A stretch of 64,000 nt of DNA, taken from positions 62,001 through 126,000 of the forward strand of contig NZ_CP034752.1 in the NCBI RefSeq assembly GCF_004295645.1, in the 5' to 3' direction. Source of the stretch: Limnobaculum zhutongyuii (lineage in GTDB: Bacteria > Pseudomonadota > Gammaproteobacteria > Enterobacterales > Enterobacteriaceae). The notes beneath the pieces were generated by a model, which saw only the letters and a program-made list of their open reading frames with translations, did no database searches and was not told where the DNA came from. Positions within the stretch are counted from its first letter, which is position 1. The number at the start of each line of letters is the position of its first letter. Shown here one piece after another: positions 56,843-64,000 of the stretch. The position numbers and the translations under genes were made by a program.

Positions 56843-57443
56843 TTTTCCGCTAATTGCTATTTTACGTGGTATTAAGCCCCAGGAGGTGGAGTCCCACGTT
56901 TCCGCCCTGATTGAGTCTGGTTTTGATGCTATTGAAATTCCGCTGAATTCACCACAGTGGGAGGTCAGTATTCCGAAGATGGTTGAACAGTTTGGTTCTC
57001 AGGCGCTGATTGGTGCGGGTACTGTCTTAACGGTTGCTAACGTCGAGCGTTTAGCGTCGATGGGCTGCCAAATGATTGTGACACCGAACACCAATCCGGC
57101 GGTTATTCGACGCTCTGTAGAGTTTGGTATGACGGTATGTGCCGGCTGTGCCACGGCAACAGAAGCTTTTACCGCACTGGAAGCCGGTGCTCAAACGTTA
57201 AAAATATTCCCTTCTTCATCTTTTGGCCCTGACTACATTAAAGCGCTCAAAGCCGTTTTACCGCCTGAAGTACCGGTGTTTGCGGTGGGTGGCGTGACGC
57301 CAGAAAACCTCCACCAGTATATGCGGGCGGGTTGTGTTGGCGCAGGGCTGGGAAGCGATCTGTATCGTGCCGGTCAGTCACCTGAACAGACCCGCCAGCA
57401 GGCGCAACGTTTTGTTAAAGCCTATAAGGAAGTGCAGTTATGA
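56826..57443 (+). CDS. dgoA: 2-dehydro-3-deoxy-6-phosphogalactonate aldolase DgoA
   Basis: 205 residues, the same size as E. coli DgoA. A class I aldolase of the KDPG family: it splits 2-keto-3-deoxy-6-phosphogalactonate into pyruvate and glyceraldehyde 3-phosphate. The Schiff-base lysine is K126 in TLKIFPSS; the catalytic acid/base is E37 in AIEIPLNSP, and the R14 region (ILRGIK) and GAGTVL loop are present. The start is inside dgoK (17-base overlap) and its stop overlaps the dgoD ATG by four bases. Confidence 0.96.
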   Translation: MSWKTNFPLIAILRGIKPQEVESHVSALIESGFDAIEIPLNSPQWEVSIPKMVEQFGSQALIGAGTVLTVANVERLASMGCQMIVTPNTNPAVIRRSVEFGMTVCAGCATATEAFTALEAGAQTLKIFPSSSFGPDYIKALKAVLPPEVPVFAVGGVTPENLHQYMRAGCVGAGLGSDLYRAGQSPEQTRQQAQRFVKAYKEVQL

Positions 57444-58588
57444 AAATTACTAAACTCACCACATACCGTTTAGCCCCGCGCTGGATGTTTCTTAAAGTAG
57501 AAACCGATGAAGGCGTGACTGGCTGGGGAGAACCGGTGATAGAAGGTCGTGCACGCAGCGTTGAAGCAGCGGTACATGAACTGTCAGAGATGATTATCGG
57601 TCAGGATCCTGCCCGTATAAATGACATCTGGCAAACCCTGTATCGCGGTGGTTTTTATCGCGGTGGCCCTATTCTGATGAGTGCTATCTCCGGTATCGAT
57701 CAGGCATTGTGGGATATCAAAGGCAAAGTGTTAGGGGTTCCGGTTTACCAACTGCTGGGTGGACTGGTGCGCGATAAAATTAAAGCCTATAGCTGGGTAG
57801 GCGGCGATCGCCCATCTGATGTGATTTCCGGTATTAATAAACTGAAAAGTATCGGTTTCGATACCTTTAAGCTGAATGGCTGTGAAGAGATGGGAATCAT
57901 TGATAATTCACGTAAAGTGGATGAAGCCGTGGCAGTAGTGGCTGAAATTCGTGAAGCCTTTGGTAATAGCATTGAGTTTGGTCTGGATTTCCACGGTCGC
58001 GTTGACGCACCAATGGCAAAAATTCTGATTAAAGAGCTGGAGCCTTATCGTCCGCTGTTTATTGAAGAACCGGTACTGGCAGAGCAGGCAGAATATTATG
58101 TTCGTCTGGCAGCACAGACCCATATTCCTATTGCGGCCGGTGAGCGTATGTTCTCGCGTTTTGATTTTAAACGTGTGCTGGCAGATGGTGGCTTGGGCAT
58201 CGTTCAACCCGACCTTTCCCACGCCGGTGGTATCACCGAGTGTTATAAGATTGCAGCAATGGCAGAATCTTACGATGTGGCGTTTGCTCCACATTGCCCA
58301 CTGGGGCCGATTGCGCTGGCTTCCTGCCTGCATATTGATTTCGTGGCGCGTAATGCCGTGCTTCAGGAGCAGAGCATGGGTATTCACTACAATCAGGGCG
58401 CAGAGCTATTGGATTATGTGCTGAATAAAGAAGATTTCTCCATGGAAGATGGTCATTTCTATCCACCAACCAAACCAGGATTAGGGGTAGAAGTGAATGA
58501 AGAGTTAGTGATTGAACGCAGTAAGCAAGCTCCAGACTGGCGTAACCCGATTTGGCGTTATCCGGATGGTGCTGTTGCCGAGTGGTAA
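57440..58588 (+). CDS. dgoD: D-galactonate dehydratase DgoD
   Basis: 382 residues, as in E. coli. Enolase-superfamily enzyme (mandelate racemase branch) that removes water from D-galactonate to give 2-keto-3-deoxygalactonate, step one of the pathway. Mg ligands D183 (GLDFHG), E209 (FIEEP) and E235 (AAGERM) and catalytic histidines H185 and H285 (APHCPLGP) are all visible. Its start overlaps dgoA by four bases. A hairpin follows in the 210-base gap before dgoT. Confidence 0.96.
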   Translation: MKITKLTTYRLAPRWMFLKVETDEGVTGWGEPVIEGRARSVEAAVHELSEMIIGQDPARINDIWQTLYRGGFYRGGPILMSAISGIDQALWDIKGKVLGVPVYQLLGGLVRDKIKAYSWVGGDRPSDVISGINKLKSIGFDTFKLNGCEEMGIIDNSRKVDEAVAVVAEIREAFGNSIEFGLDFHGRVDAPMAKILIKELEPYRPLFIEEPVLAEQAEYYVRLAAQTHIPIAAGERMFSRFDFKRVLADGGLGIVQPDLSHAGGITECYKIAAMAESYDVAFAPHCPLGPIALASCLHIDFVARNAVLQEQSMGIHYNQGAELLDYVLNKEDFSMEDGHFYPPTKPGLGVEVNEELVIERSKQAPDWRNPIWRYPDGAVAEW

Positions 58589-58662
58589 TAATGGCATTGT
58601 GAAAGCATCGCGTTTATGTAAAACGTAATTAACCGGTCAGTTTAATTATTAAATCAATAAAA

Positions 58663-58696
58663 AGGCGTAAATACCCGCCGGGGTTCCCTTACGCCT
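58663..58696 (+). other. Long hairpin between dgoD and dgoT
   Basis: AGGCGTAA (58663-58670) pairs with TTACGCCT (58689-58696), with an inner stem ACCC/GGGT (58673-58684). No T run follows. Its position inside the operon suggests mRNA stabilisation or partial attenuation between the enzyme genes and the transporter. Confidence 0.6.
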
Positions 58697-58798
58697 GAAT
58701 CAGACCGGGTCTGTTTTGATTACGTTGATAAATAAGGCAATAGAGCAATTTTTATTATTTTCCGGCAGTATAAAAACAATTAAACAGGATACTCTACA

Positions 58799-60100
58799 AT
58801 GGATAAAACAATCGATTCGGTAGAGGTAATAAAGCCCACCAAGCGTCGCTATATTACCTTATTGATGATTTTTGTGACGGTGGTAATTTGTTATGTCGAC
58901 AGGGCAAACCTGGCCGTGGCATCCGCTAAAATTCAACAGGAGTTTGGCATTACCAAAACGGAGATGGGGTATATTTTCTCCGCCTTCGCCTGGACTTACA
59001 CCGCCTGTCAAATTCCGGGTGGCTGGTTTTTGGATAGGGTTGGCTCCAAACTTACCTACTTTATCGCCATTATGGGCTGGTCAGTCGCTACGCTCTTACA
59101 GGGTTTTGCCGGTGGCTTAGCCTCGTTGATTGGTTTGCGGGCTGTAACCGGTCTGTTTGAAGCCCCAGCGTTCCCGGTGAATAACCGGGTAGTCACCAGT
59201 TGGTTCCCTGAGCAGGAACGCGCAGGTGCGGTTGGCTTCTATACTTCAGGGCAGTTTGTTGGTCTGGCATTTTTAACACCGATGCTGATTTGGGTTCAGG
59301 AAATTCTGAGCTGGCATTGGGTGTTCTTTATTACTGGCGCAATCGGTATTGTCTGGGCACTGATTTGGCATTTCAATTACCAAAGCCCGAGAAAAAGCAA
59401 AGGGATAAATAATGCTGAGCTTGAATTTATCGAGCAAGGCGGTGGTATGGTGGATGGTGATGCTCTGGTTGAGAAAAAAGAGAAAGTGCCGTTTACTCGC
59501 TCTGACTGGAAACTGATTTTTCACCGTAAGCTGATTGGTGTCTATTTAGGCCAGTTCGCCATTACCTCTATGCTATGGTTCTTCCTGACCTGGTTCCCTA
59601 ACTATTTAACTCAGGAAAAAGGGATTGCGGCGTTAACCGCTGGTTTTATGACTACGGTTCCTTTCCTGGCGGCTTTCTTCGGTGTATTACTTTCAGGTCA
59701 ACTGGCCGATAAGTTAACCCGCAGCGGTAAATCTATTGGTTTTGCCCGTAAGACTCCGATTATCTGCGGTTTATTGCTCTCTTCCTGCATTATGGGTGCT
59801 AACTACACCAACGATCCGATTTGGATCATGGTGCTGATGGCCGTCGCGTTTTTTGGTAATGGTTTCGCTTCTATTACCTGGTCGTTAGTCTCTTCTCTGG
59901 CTCCGGTTCGCCTGATTGGTTTAACCGGTGGGGTATTTAACTTTGTCGGCGGTCTGGGTGGTATCACGGTACCGTTGGTCGTGGGTTATCTGGCTCAAAA
60001 TTACGGTTTTGCTCCTTCGCTGATTTATATCTCCGTTGTGGCGGTAATTGGGGCGTTCTCGTATATCTTGTTGGTTGGAGAGGTGAAGCGGATAGCCTGA
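58799..60100 (+). CDS. dgoT: D-galactonate transporter DgoT (MFS, anion:cation symporter family)
   Basis: 433 residues with 12 membrane segments, close to E. coli DgoT throughout. It takes up D-galactonate with protons. Signature sequences: VVICYVDRANLAVASAKI in the first membrane segment (the Asp is part of the proton/substrate site described for E. coli DgoT), GLFEAPAFPVNNRVVTSWFP in segment 4 with the conserved Glu, LTWFPNYLTQEKG, and FGNGFASITWSLVSSLAP. It follows dgoD by 210 bases, the only real gap in the operon, and may also have its own promoter there. Confidence 0.95.
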   Translation: MDKTIDSVEVIKPTKRRYITLLMIFVTVVICYVDRANLAVASAKIQQEFGITKTEMGYIFSAFAWTYTACQIPGGWFLDRVGSKLTYFIAIMGWSVATLLQGFAGGLASLIGLRAVTGLFEAPAFPVNNRVVTSWFPEQERAGAVGFYTSGQFVGLAFLTPMLIWVQEILSWHWVFFITGAIGIVWALIWHFNYQSPRKSKGINNAELEFIEQGGGMVDGDALVEKKEKVPFTRSDWKLIFHRKLIGVYLGQFAITSMLWFFLTWFPNYLTQEKGIAALTAGFMTTVPFLAAFFGVLLSGQLADKLTRSGKSIGFARKTPIICGLLLSSCIMGANYTNDPIWIMVLMAVAFFGNGFASITWSLVSSLAPVRLIGLTGGVFNFVGGLGGITVPLVVGYLAQNYGFAPSLIYISVVAVIGAFSYILLVGEVKRIA

Positions 60101-60106
60101 TTTACC

Positions 60107-60142
60107 GGGGCTATGACTGATTGGTTATAGCCCTTGAGTTTT
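60107..60142 (+). terminator. Possible dgo operon terminator
   Basis: GGGCTAT (60108-60114) pairs with ATAGCCC (60127-60133), followed by TTGAGTTTT, eight bases after the dgoT stop. The T run is interrupted, so termination may be partial. Confidence 0.5.
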
Positions 60143-60757
60143 ATATAAATTATTCTTATTAACTATTGTGTATATTCCGGCCGTAAGGGCGATGTGCTCA
60201 TATCATCCCGGTGCCCGGCCGGAAGATCGTCTGCACTCAACTGTGGAGCGCGTCGGGCATAAGCTGCCTACGGGCAGTTATGAAACACCTTGCGGTGTTT
60301 CACCCTTATGGGCCAGCGCAAGCGCTGTTCAAACAAGCTTCGCCTGTTTGTCGTTGGCTTACGCCAAGTCGACCCCCACGGCACCTTCTCCCTCCGATTG
60401 GCTATGCTAAAACATAAAACTGAATCATCTGACTTTGTCAGCCATCTGAGCTTGCCCATGACGACTTTCCTCCGCTTTCATTTGCGTTACCCTCTCTTAA
60501 CTGAATTTCAGTACTCACTAAGAAGGTCAATAACCAGTTACCTTATGTCTGGTGGTATTAACAGATCTTTTATCTTATCTCTCCTTGCCGTAACCCCAAT
60601 TCCCACCTATATCTATTTAACATCATTATGTTATTAATATTCTTAATCAGTGACGAAATAGCGATAACGGTGGAATTTTTTATAACCTTTCAGTGACAGT
60701 TGAAAATTTATCTTGCAACATAAAGATTCGTACAGGCGACAAGGTAGGAGCACATCG
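60143..60757. other. dgoT-yidR intergenic region
   Basis: It holds copy 3 of the dispersed repeat (60173-60418). The remaining 340 bases show no supported gene; a 115-codon frame at 60290-60637 lies mainly over the repeat and has no ribosome-binding site. The yidR ribosome-binding site AGGTAGGAG is at 60742-60750. Confidence 0.6.
60173..60418 (+). repeat. Dispersed intergenic repeat, copy 3 (full length)
   Basis: Five hairpins fall within 104 bases: CTGCC-TACG-GGCAG (60264-60277), GAAACACC-TTGC-GGTGTTTC (60282-60301), CAGCGC-AA-GCGCTG (60314-60327), AAACA..TGTTT (60331-60349) and TTGGC-TTAC-GCCAA (60354-60367). They are flanked by CCGGCCGGAAG on the left and GACCCCCACG...ATTGGCTAT on the right. 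The inverted copy is at 42849-43082 and a shortened one at 35430-35602. Confidence 0.9.
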
Positions 60758-62047
60758 ATGCGTGATACAGAAAAACAAATTACCTATACGCCCTGCAACC
60801 ACCAGTTAACTAACGTTAACGTATGGACACCGGACAGTCAGTGGTTGGTTTATGATGTCCGGCCTGATGGTTCGTCGTTTACCGGCGAGACAATCGAACG
60901 GGTGAATATTAATAGCTGCGAAGTTGAAATTGTTTATCAGGCAGAACCGCAGAGTTATGTTGGTGTAGTGACGGCCAGCCCGGTTGAACCGGTACGCTAT
61001 GCCTTTATCCACAGTCCGGAGAAGCCGGATGAGCAGTGGCACTATGACTTCCATCACCGCCGCGGTGTGATAGTGACCGAACCCGACCGAAAGCATGCAG
61101 TGACTCTGGATGCATTAGATATTACCCCACCTTTTACTAACGGCGCGCTACGCGGCGGTTCCCATGTACATGTTTTTAGTCCGGACGGCAGTCGACTAAG
61201 CTTCACTTATAACGATCACGTGATGCATGAGAAAGGGCCACAGTTCGATCAGCGTAATATTGGCGTCGCAGTACCATTACATGCGGTTCATGTGGAAAAA
61301 CAACATGTTCGAGAATATGACGGTAGCCATTTCTGTGTGTTGGTGAGTTCAACAGTATTGGTCCCTGAAGCTGGCAGCGATGAGATCAGCCGGGCTTATG
61401 AAGAGGGATGGGTAGGAAACCAGGGGTATATTACTGCTCAGGGCACGACCCAGCGTTGGGCGCTGGCGTTTATTGGCGATACCAGAGCGGAAGATGGCAG
61501 CAAACTGTCAGAAATTTTTATTGTTGATTTACCTGAGCATTTGGATGATTACGCTAAACCCGGTGAGTACCCACTAACCGGAACGGCAGAACAGATGCCG
61601 GCACCGCCAGCCGACGTGAACCAGCGTCGTTTGACTTATACCGGCGATAGCCGTTTTCCGGGGGTAGTCTCTTCCCCGCGCCACTGGGTCCGCAGTTCAC
61701 CCGACGGCAGCAAAATTGCCTTCCTGATGAAAGATGATTTCGATGTGGTGCAGGTTTGGTTGGTTTCGCCGTCAGGCGGTGAGTTAAAACAGGTAACTGA
61801 CGGTGGTTATGGCGTAGATTCCGCATTTAGCTGGAGTCCGGATGGCCGTAGTTTAGCCTTCGTTATGGATGGCAGCATTGTATTATGTGACGTTAATAGC
61901 GGTGTGGTTAAACGGTTAACGGAAAAGAGTGTAAACCACCTTTGTGCGGATGCGGTGGTGTTTTCACCCAATGGTGAATATATCGCTTATATGCGAAAAG
62001 TAGACGGTTTTTCTCAATTGTTTATTACCGCCACTGAACCGGATTAA
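60758..62047 (+). CDS. yidR: YidR-like DUF3748 beta-propeller protein
   Basis: 429 residues from ATG at 60758, which has AGGAG seven bases upstream; the longer frame starts with TTG. It is a TolB/WD-type beta propeller, seen in repeated blade motifs such as HVFSPDGSRLSFTYND, VRSSPDGSKIAFLMKDDFDV, FSWSPDGRSLAFVMDG and VVFSPNGEYIAYMRK. It belongs to DUF3748, whose E. coli member YidR (about 415 residues) is also encoded next to the dgo operon. It is related in fold to oligogalacturonate lyase, but nothing here shows an active site of that enzyme. No signal peptide is seen. The function is unknown; conserved linkage to dgo hints at sugar-acid metabolism. Confidence 0.88.
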   Translation: MRDTEKQITYTPCNHQLTNVNVWTPDSQWLVYDVRPDGSSFTGETIERVNINSCEVEIVYQAEPQSYVGVVTASPVEPVRYAFIHSPEKPDEQWHYDFHHRRGVIVTEPDRKHAVTLDALDITPPFTNGALRGGSHVHVFSPDGSRLSFTYNDHVMHEKGPQFDQRNIGVAVPLHAVHVEKQHVREYDGSHFCVLVSSTVLVPEAGSDEISRAYEEGWVGNQGYITAQGTTQRWALAFIGDTRAEDGSKLSEIFIVDLPEHLDDYAKPGEYPLTGTAEQMPAPPADVNQRRLTYTGDSRFPGVVSSPRHWVRSSPDGSKIAFLMKDDFDVVQVWLVSPSGGELKQVTDGGYGVDSAFSWSPDGRSLAFVMDGSIVLCDVNSGVVKRLTEKSVNHLCADAVVFSPNGEYIAYMRKVDGFSQLFITATEPD

Positions 62048-62181
62048 CACAAAATTAGTGTGTGGGCGGTTCGTGGGATATACTATAAACAGCGCTTGTC
62101 TCTCGCTGACGATGTGGCTCGCCACGGGTTTGAGTGGAAATGAGTGGTGTTTAAACATTTTAACTGTTGTTGGAGAATATA

Positions 62182-62628
62182 ATGGGAATGTTATTCAATT
62201 TTGTTAAGGAAGCAGGCGAAAAGCTTTGGGATAGTGTCTCTAGCAAACCAGAAGATAAAGCAGCAAAACTGAAGGCGCACTTAGATAAAATGGGTCTGCC
62301 TGGTTCAGATAAAGTTGATATTAAAGTAGAAAACGACACCGTGATCGTTGGTGGTGAAGCTGCGGATCAGGAGCTGAAAGAGAAGCTGATGGTTATTCTG
62401 GGTAACGTTGCATCTATCGGTAACGTTCAGGATCAAGTTTCTGTTATTCAACCTTCAGAAGAAGGTAACTTCTATACCGTTAAGAAAGGCGATACCTTGG
62501 GTGCGATTGCTAAATCCCAGTATGGTGATGCCAACAAATACCAGAAGATTTTTGAAGCTAACAAACCAATGTTAAGCCATCCGGATAAAATCTATCCAGG
62601 ACAAGTTCTGCGTATTCCTAAATTATAA
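62182..62628 (+). CDS. kbp: Potassium-binding protein Kbp (YgaU): BON and LysM domains
   Basis: 148 residues from ATG at 62182 with GGAGA just upstream (the longer frame starts with TTG). E. coli Kbp has 149. Residues ~1-85 form a BON domain (FVKEAGEKLWDSV; GLPGSDKVDIKVENDTVIVG), and ~95-148 form a LysM domain (YTVKKGDTLGAIAKSQYGDA; IYPGQVLRIPKL). In E. coli it is a cytoplasmic K+ sensor that closes up on binding potassium and helps growth at high K+. It has its own terminator and no partner gene. Confidence 0.95.
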   Translation: MGMLFNFVKEAGEKLWDSVSSKPEDKAAKLKAHLDKMGLPGSDKVDIKVENDTVIVGGEAADQELKEKLMVILGNVASIGNVQDQVSVIQPSEEGNFYTVKKGDTLGAIAKSQYGDANKYQKIFEANKPMLSHPDKIYPGQVLRIPKL

Positions 62629-62654
62629 TCAGTTATTAATTAATTGATTTAAAA

Positions 62655-62687
62655 GCCTCCAAACTTTAATAGGTTTGGGGGTTTTTT
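62655..62687 (+). terminator. Terminator of kbp
   Basis: GCCTCCAAAC pairs with GTTTGGGGGT (one mismatch/G-T pairs) over a 7-base loop, followed by six T. Confidence 0.85.
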
Positions 62688-63098
62688 ATTTATTTTTGTT
62701 TGGCTGTTTCACGCCTTTTTATATTATTGAAAGTAATTCTTATTTATTTTTGGTACTAAATAGAATAAACAGGCTAAGTTTTAGATTCATATTTCATTTC
62801 TTCGAGCTTTATTGAACATTAATAATGCCTGTTTAACAAAGTTATATTATTTTTCATTGAGTTAGTATAAATAAAGCCTGTGTGTTATTTATGCTATATC
62901 AATAAGTTACATATTATTACACTTTGCGTGGGGTTAATTACAGCTCAGTTGATTCATGTGGTTTTGAACAAATATATAATTAACCAACACGGGATTTTGT
63001 TTTTCCGATGCGTCCAGGGATGTTAGCAATATTGAATTCGACTGATACTTGTCATATCCCTCTAATATTGTTCTGGTTAATTTTTGAAAGGAAATAAT
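62688..63098. promoter_or_regulatory. AT-rich upstream region of cah
   Basis: About 410 bases without a gene. A TATAAT hexamer lies at 62975-62980; the best -35-like sequence (TTCATG) is 16 bases upstream and poor, so the promoter is tentative. The ribosome-binding site GAAAGGAAA precedes the GTG start. Confidence 0.4.
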
Positions 63099-63821
63099 GT
63101 GAAAACGTTTATCGCCGTTTGTGGTCTGGCATTGTCTTTTAGTGCGCTTGCATCTCCTCATTGGGAATATAGCGGCGAAGCCGGGCCTGAGCATTGGGCA
63201 GAATTAGCACCAGAATTTGCTGCTTGCCACGCTCAAAACCAGTCACCGGTTAACCTGACCGGTACCGTGAAATCCGATCTAAAACCTTTCCATATTACTT
63301 ATGCTGCGGGCGCAGAAAATATGGTGAACAATGGCCATACATTACAGGTTAATTATGCACCAGGTAGCAAAATTGATGTTGATGGTATGCCATTTGAACT
63401 GAAACAGTTCCATTTCCATACCCCGGGTGAAAACCAAATCGAAGGTAAATCTTTCCCTATGGAGATTCACTTCGTTCATGCTAACAGTAAGGGTGAACTG
63501 ACCGTGTTAGCCGTTATGGTGAAAGAGGGTAAAGCTAACCCAACGCTGGCTAAACTGTGGAAAGAGATGCCTAAGACGGGTGAAACGGTGACTTATGATC
63601 AAAAGATCAATGCCAAAGATTTACTGCCAGCTAACCTGCACTACTATCGCTTTAGCGGTTCACTGACCACTCCTCCTTGTACTGAAGGCGTTCGTTGGTT
63701 AGTGTTGAAAAATCAAATCACTGCCAGCCATGAACAAATTCAAGCATTTACCACGCTGATGGGCCATCCAAATAACCGCCCGGTTCAGCCAATTAATGCC
63801 CGTGAAGTTCTGAAAGACTAA
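63099..63821 (+). CDS. cah: Periplasmic alpha-carbonic anhydrase
   Basis: 240 residues from GTG at 63099, giving a clean signal peptide (MKTFIAVCGLALSFSALA, cleavage after residue ~18) and GAAAGGAAA upstream; the longer frame starts with TTG. It hydrates CO2 to bicarbonate in the periplasm. The zinc histidines are H105 and H107 (KQFHFHTPGEN) and H124 (MEIHFVHAN); the active-site GSLTTPPCTEGVRW and NQSPVNL are intact, and C43 with the Cys of TPPCTEG can form the usual disulfide. Full family length. Single-gene unit; the hairpin after the stop may terminate it. Confidence 0.95.
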   Translation: MKTFIAVCGLALSFSALASPHWEYSGEAGPEHWAELAPEFAACHAQNQSPVNLTGTVKSDLKPFHITYAAGAENMVNNGHTLQVNYAPGSKIDVDGMPFELKQFHFHTPGENQIEGKSFPMEIHFVHANSKGELTVLAVMVKEGKANPTLAKLWKEMPKTGETVTYDQKINAKDLLPANLHYYRFSGSLTTPPCTEGVRWLVLKNQITASHEQIQAFTTLMGHPNNRPVQPINAREVLKD

Positions 63822-63835
63822 GTAAACTGCGTCCT

Positions 63836-63885
63836 GCCGGCGTTAATAATTTCAGATTAACGCTGGCTGGATTATGTCGTTTTTC
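63836..63885 (+). terminator. Possible terminator of cah
   Basis: GCCGGCGTTAAT pairs with ATTAACGCTGGC (one mismatch) over an 8-base loop, 15 bases after the stop. Only a delayed, broken T run (GTCGTTTTT) follows, so it is moderate evidence. Confidence 0.5.
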
Positions 63886-64000
63886 CTTCCTGATTTACTC
63901 AAAAATATTATCTATTCTATTTCAGTTGGTTATCTTCTTCATTTCGATCAATATCACATAATTTAAACAATTTGATTGTTTTTTGTTCCTTGCTTTCATA

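Noticed and set aside
60168..60637. ORFs of 68-115 codons between dgoT and yidR
   Set aside because: They lie over the dispersed hairpin repeat; overlapping frames in several phases are open only because of the repeat.
1..64000. tRNA or rRNA genes
   Set aside because: No cloverleaf or conserved TPsiC-type box (GGTTCRAAT) was recognised in any intergenic gap.

Overview
The window comes from an enterobacterium. Nearly every housekeeping gene matches an E. coli K-12 gene in length and motifs (maeB, yegP, hscC, gabD, dmlA, the complete dgoRKADT order followed by yidR, kbp), and an alpha-type carbonic anhydrase and a CigR-family protein are also present. Placement in Budviciaceae or a related Enterobacterales family is a guess from overall feel, not something the sequence proves.

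Bases 1-34707 are a tandem cluster of BapA/LapA-type giant adhesins, all on the + strand, built from about 105-residue bacterial Ig-like domains. From left to right: (i) an adhesin whose 5' end lies outside the window and whose last ~45 codons are lost; (ii) a C-terminal piece of another adhesin fused to it out of frame, carrying four 315-bp tandem repeats; (iii) an adhesin locus with an intact BapA-type N-terminus (11807-25382), broken by two in-frame stops, one 1-base deletion and one 169-base deletion; (iv) a 396-codon mini-adhesin with only two Ig-like domains and the secretion tail; (v) an intact 2418-codon adhesin with a nearly identical 648-bp internal duplication. In (i) and (iii) the Ig-like domains follow a fixed cyclic order of five types (A-B-C-D-E), which gives super-repeats of about 1.58 kb. 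Both then carry a six-motif FG-GAP/integrin-like calcium propeller before an RTX-like, type I secretion C-terminus. No type I secretion transporter gene lies in the window. The cluster looks like a birth-and-death array shaped by recombination between repeats.

Bases 34800-49260 are mainly on the - strand: a CigR-family secreted protein, maeB, the divergent yegP, a GNAT acetyltransferase, an MFS transporter with a long acidic tail, the divergent Hsp70 gene hscC, then gabD, dmlA, a large membrane J-domain protein and a DUF1266 protein. HscC, the J-protein and DUF1266 form the set found together in E. coli, here split by the two catabolic dehydrogenase genes.

Bases 49500-54900 hold a NiaP-like MFS transporter, a second GNAT enzyme, a threonine/serine dehydratase-family PLP enzyme and a secreted DUF1176 protein with an extended C-terminal half. 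Bases 55242-60100 are a complete D-galactonate operon: GntR regulator, kinase, aldolase, dehydratase and transporter. The genes overlap, and an inverted repeat upstream may be the operator. yidR, kbp and the periplasmic carbonic anhydrase cah finish the window.

Three intergenic gaps (35430-35602, 42849-43082 inverted, 60173-60418) carry copies of one dispersed repeat. The two longer copies contain a string of five short hairpins with tiny loops; the third lacks most of that module. A different GC-rich hairpin element lies at 50810-51040.
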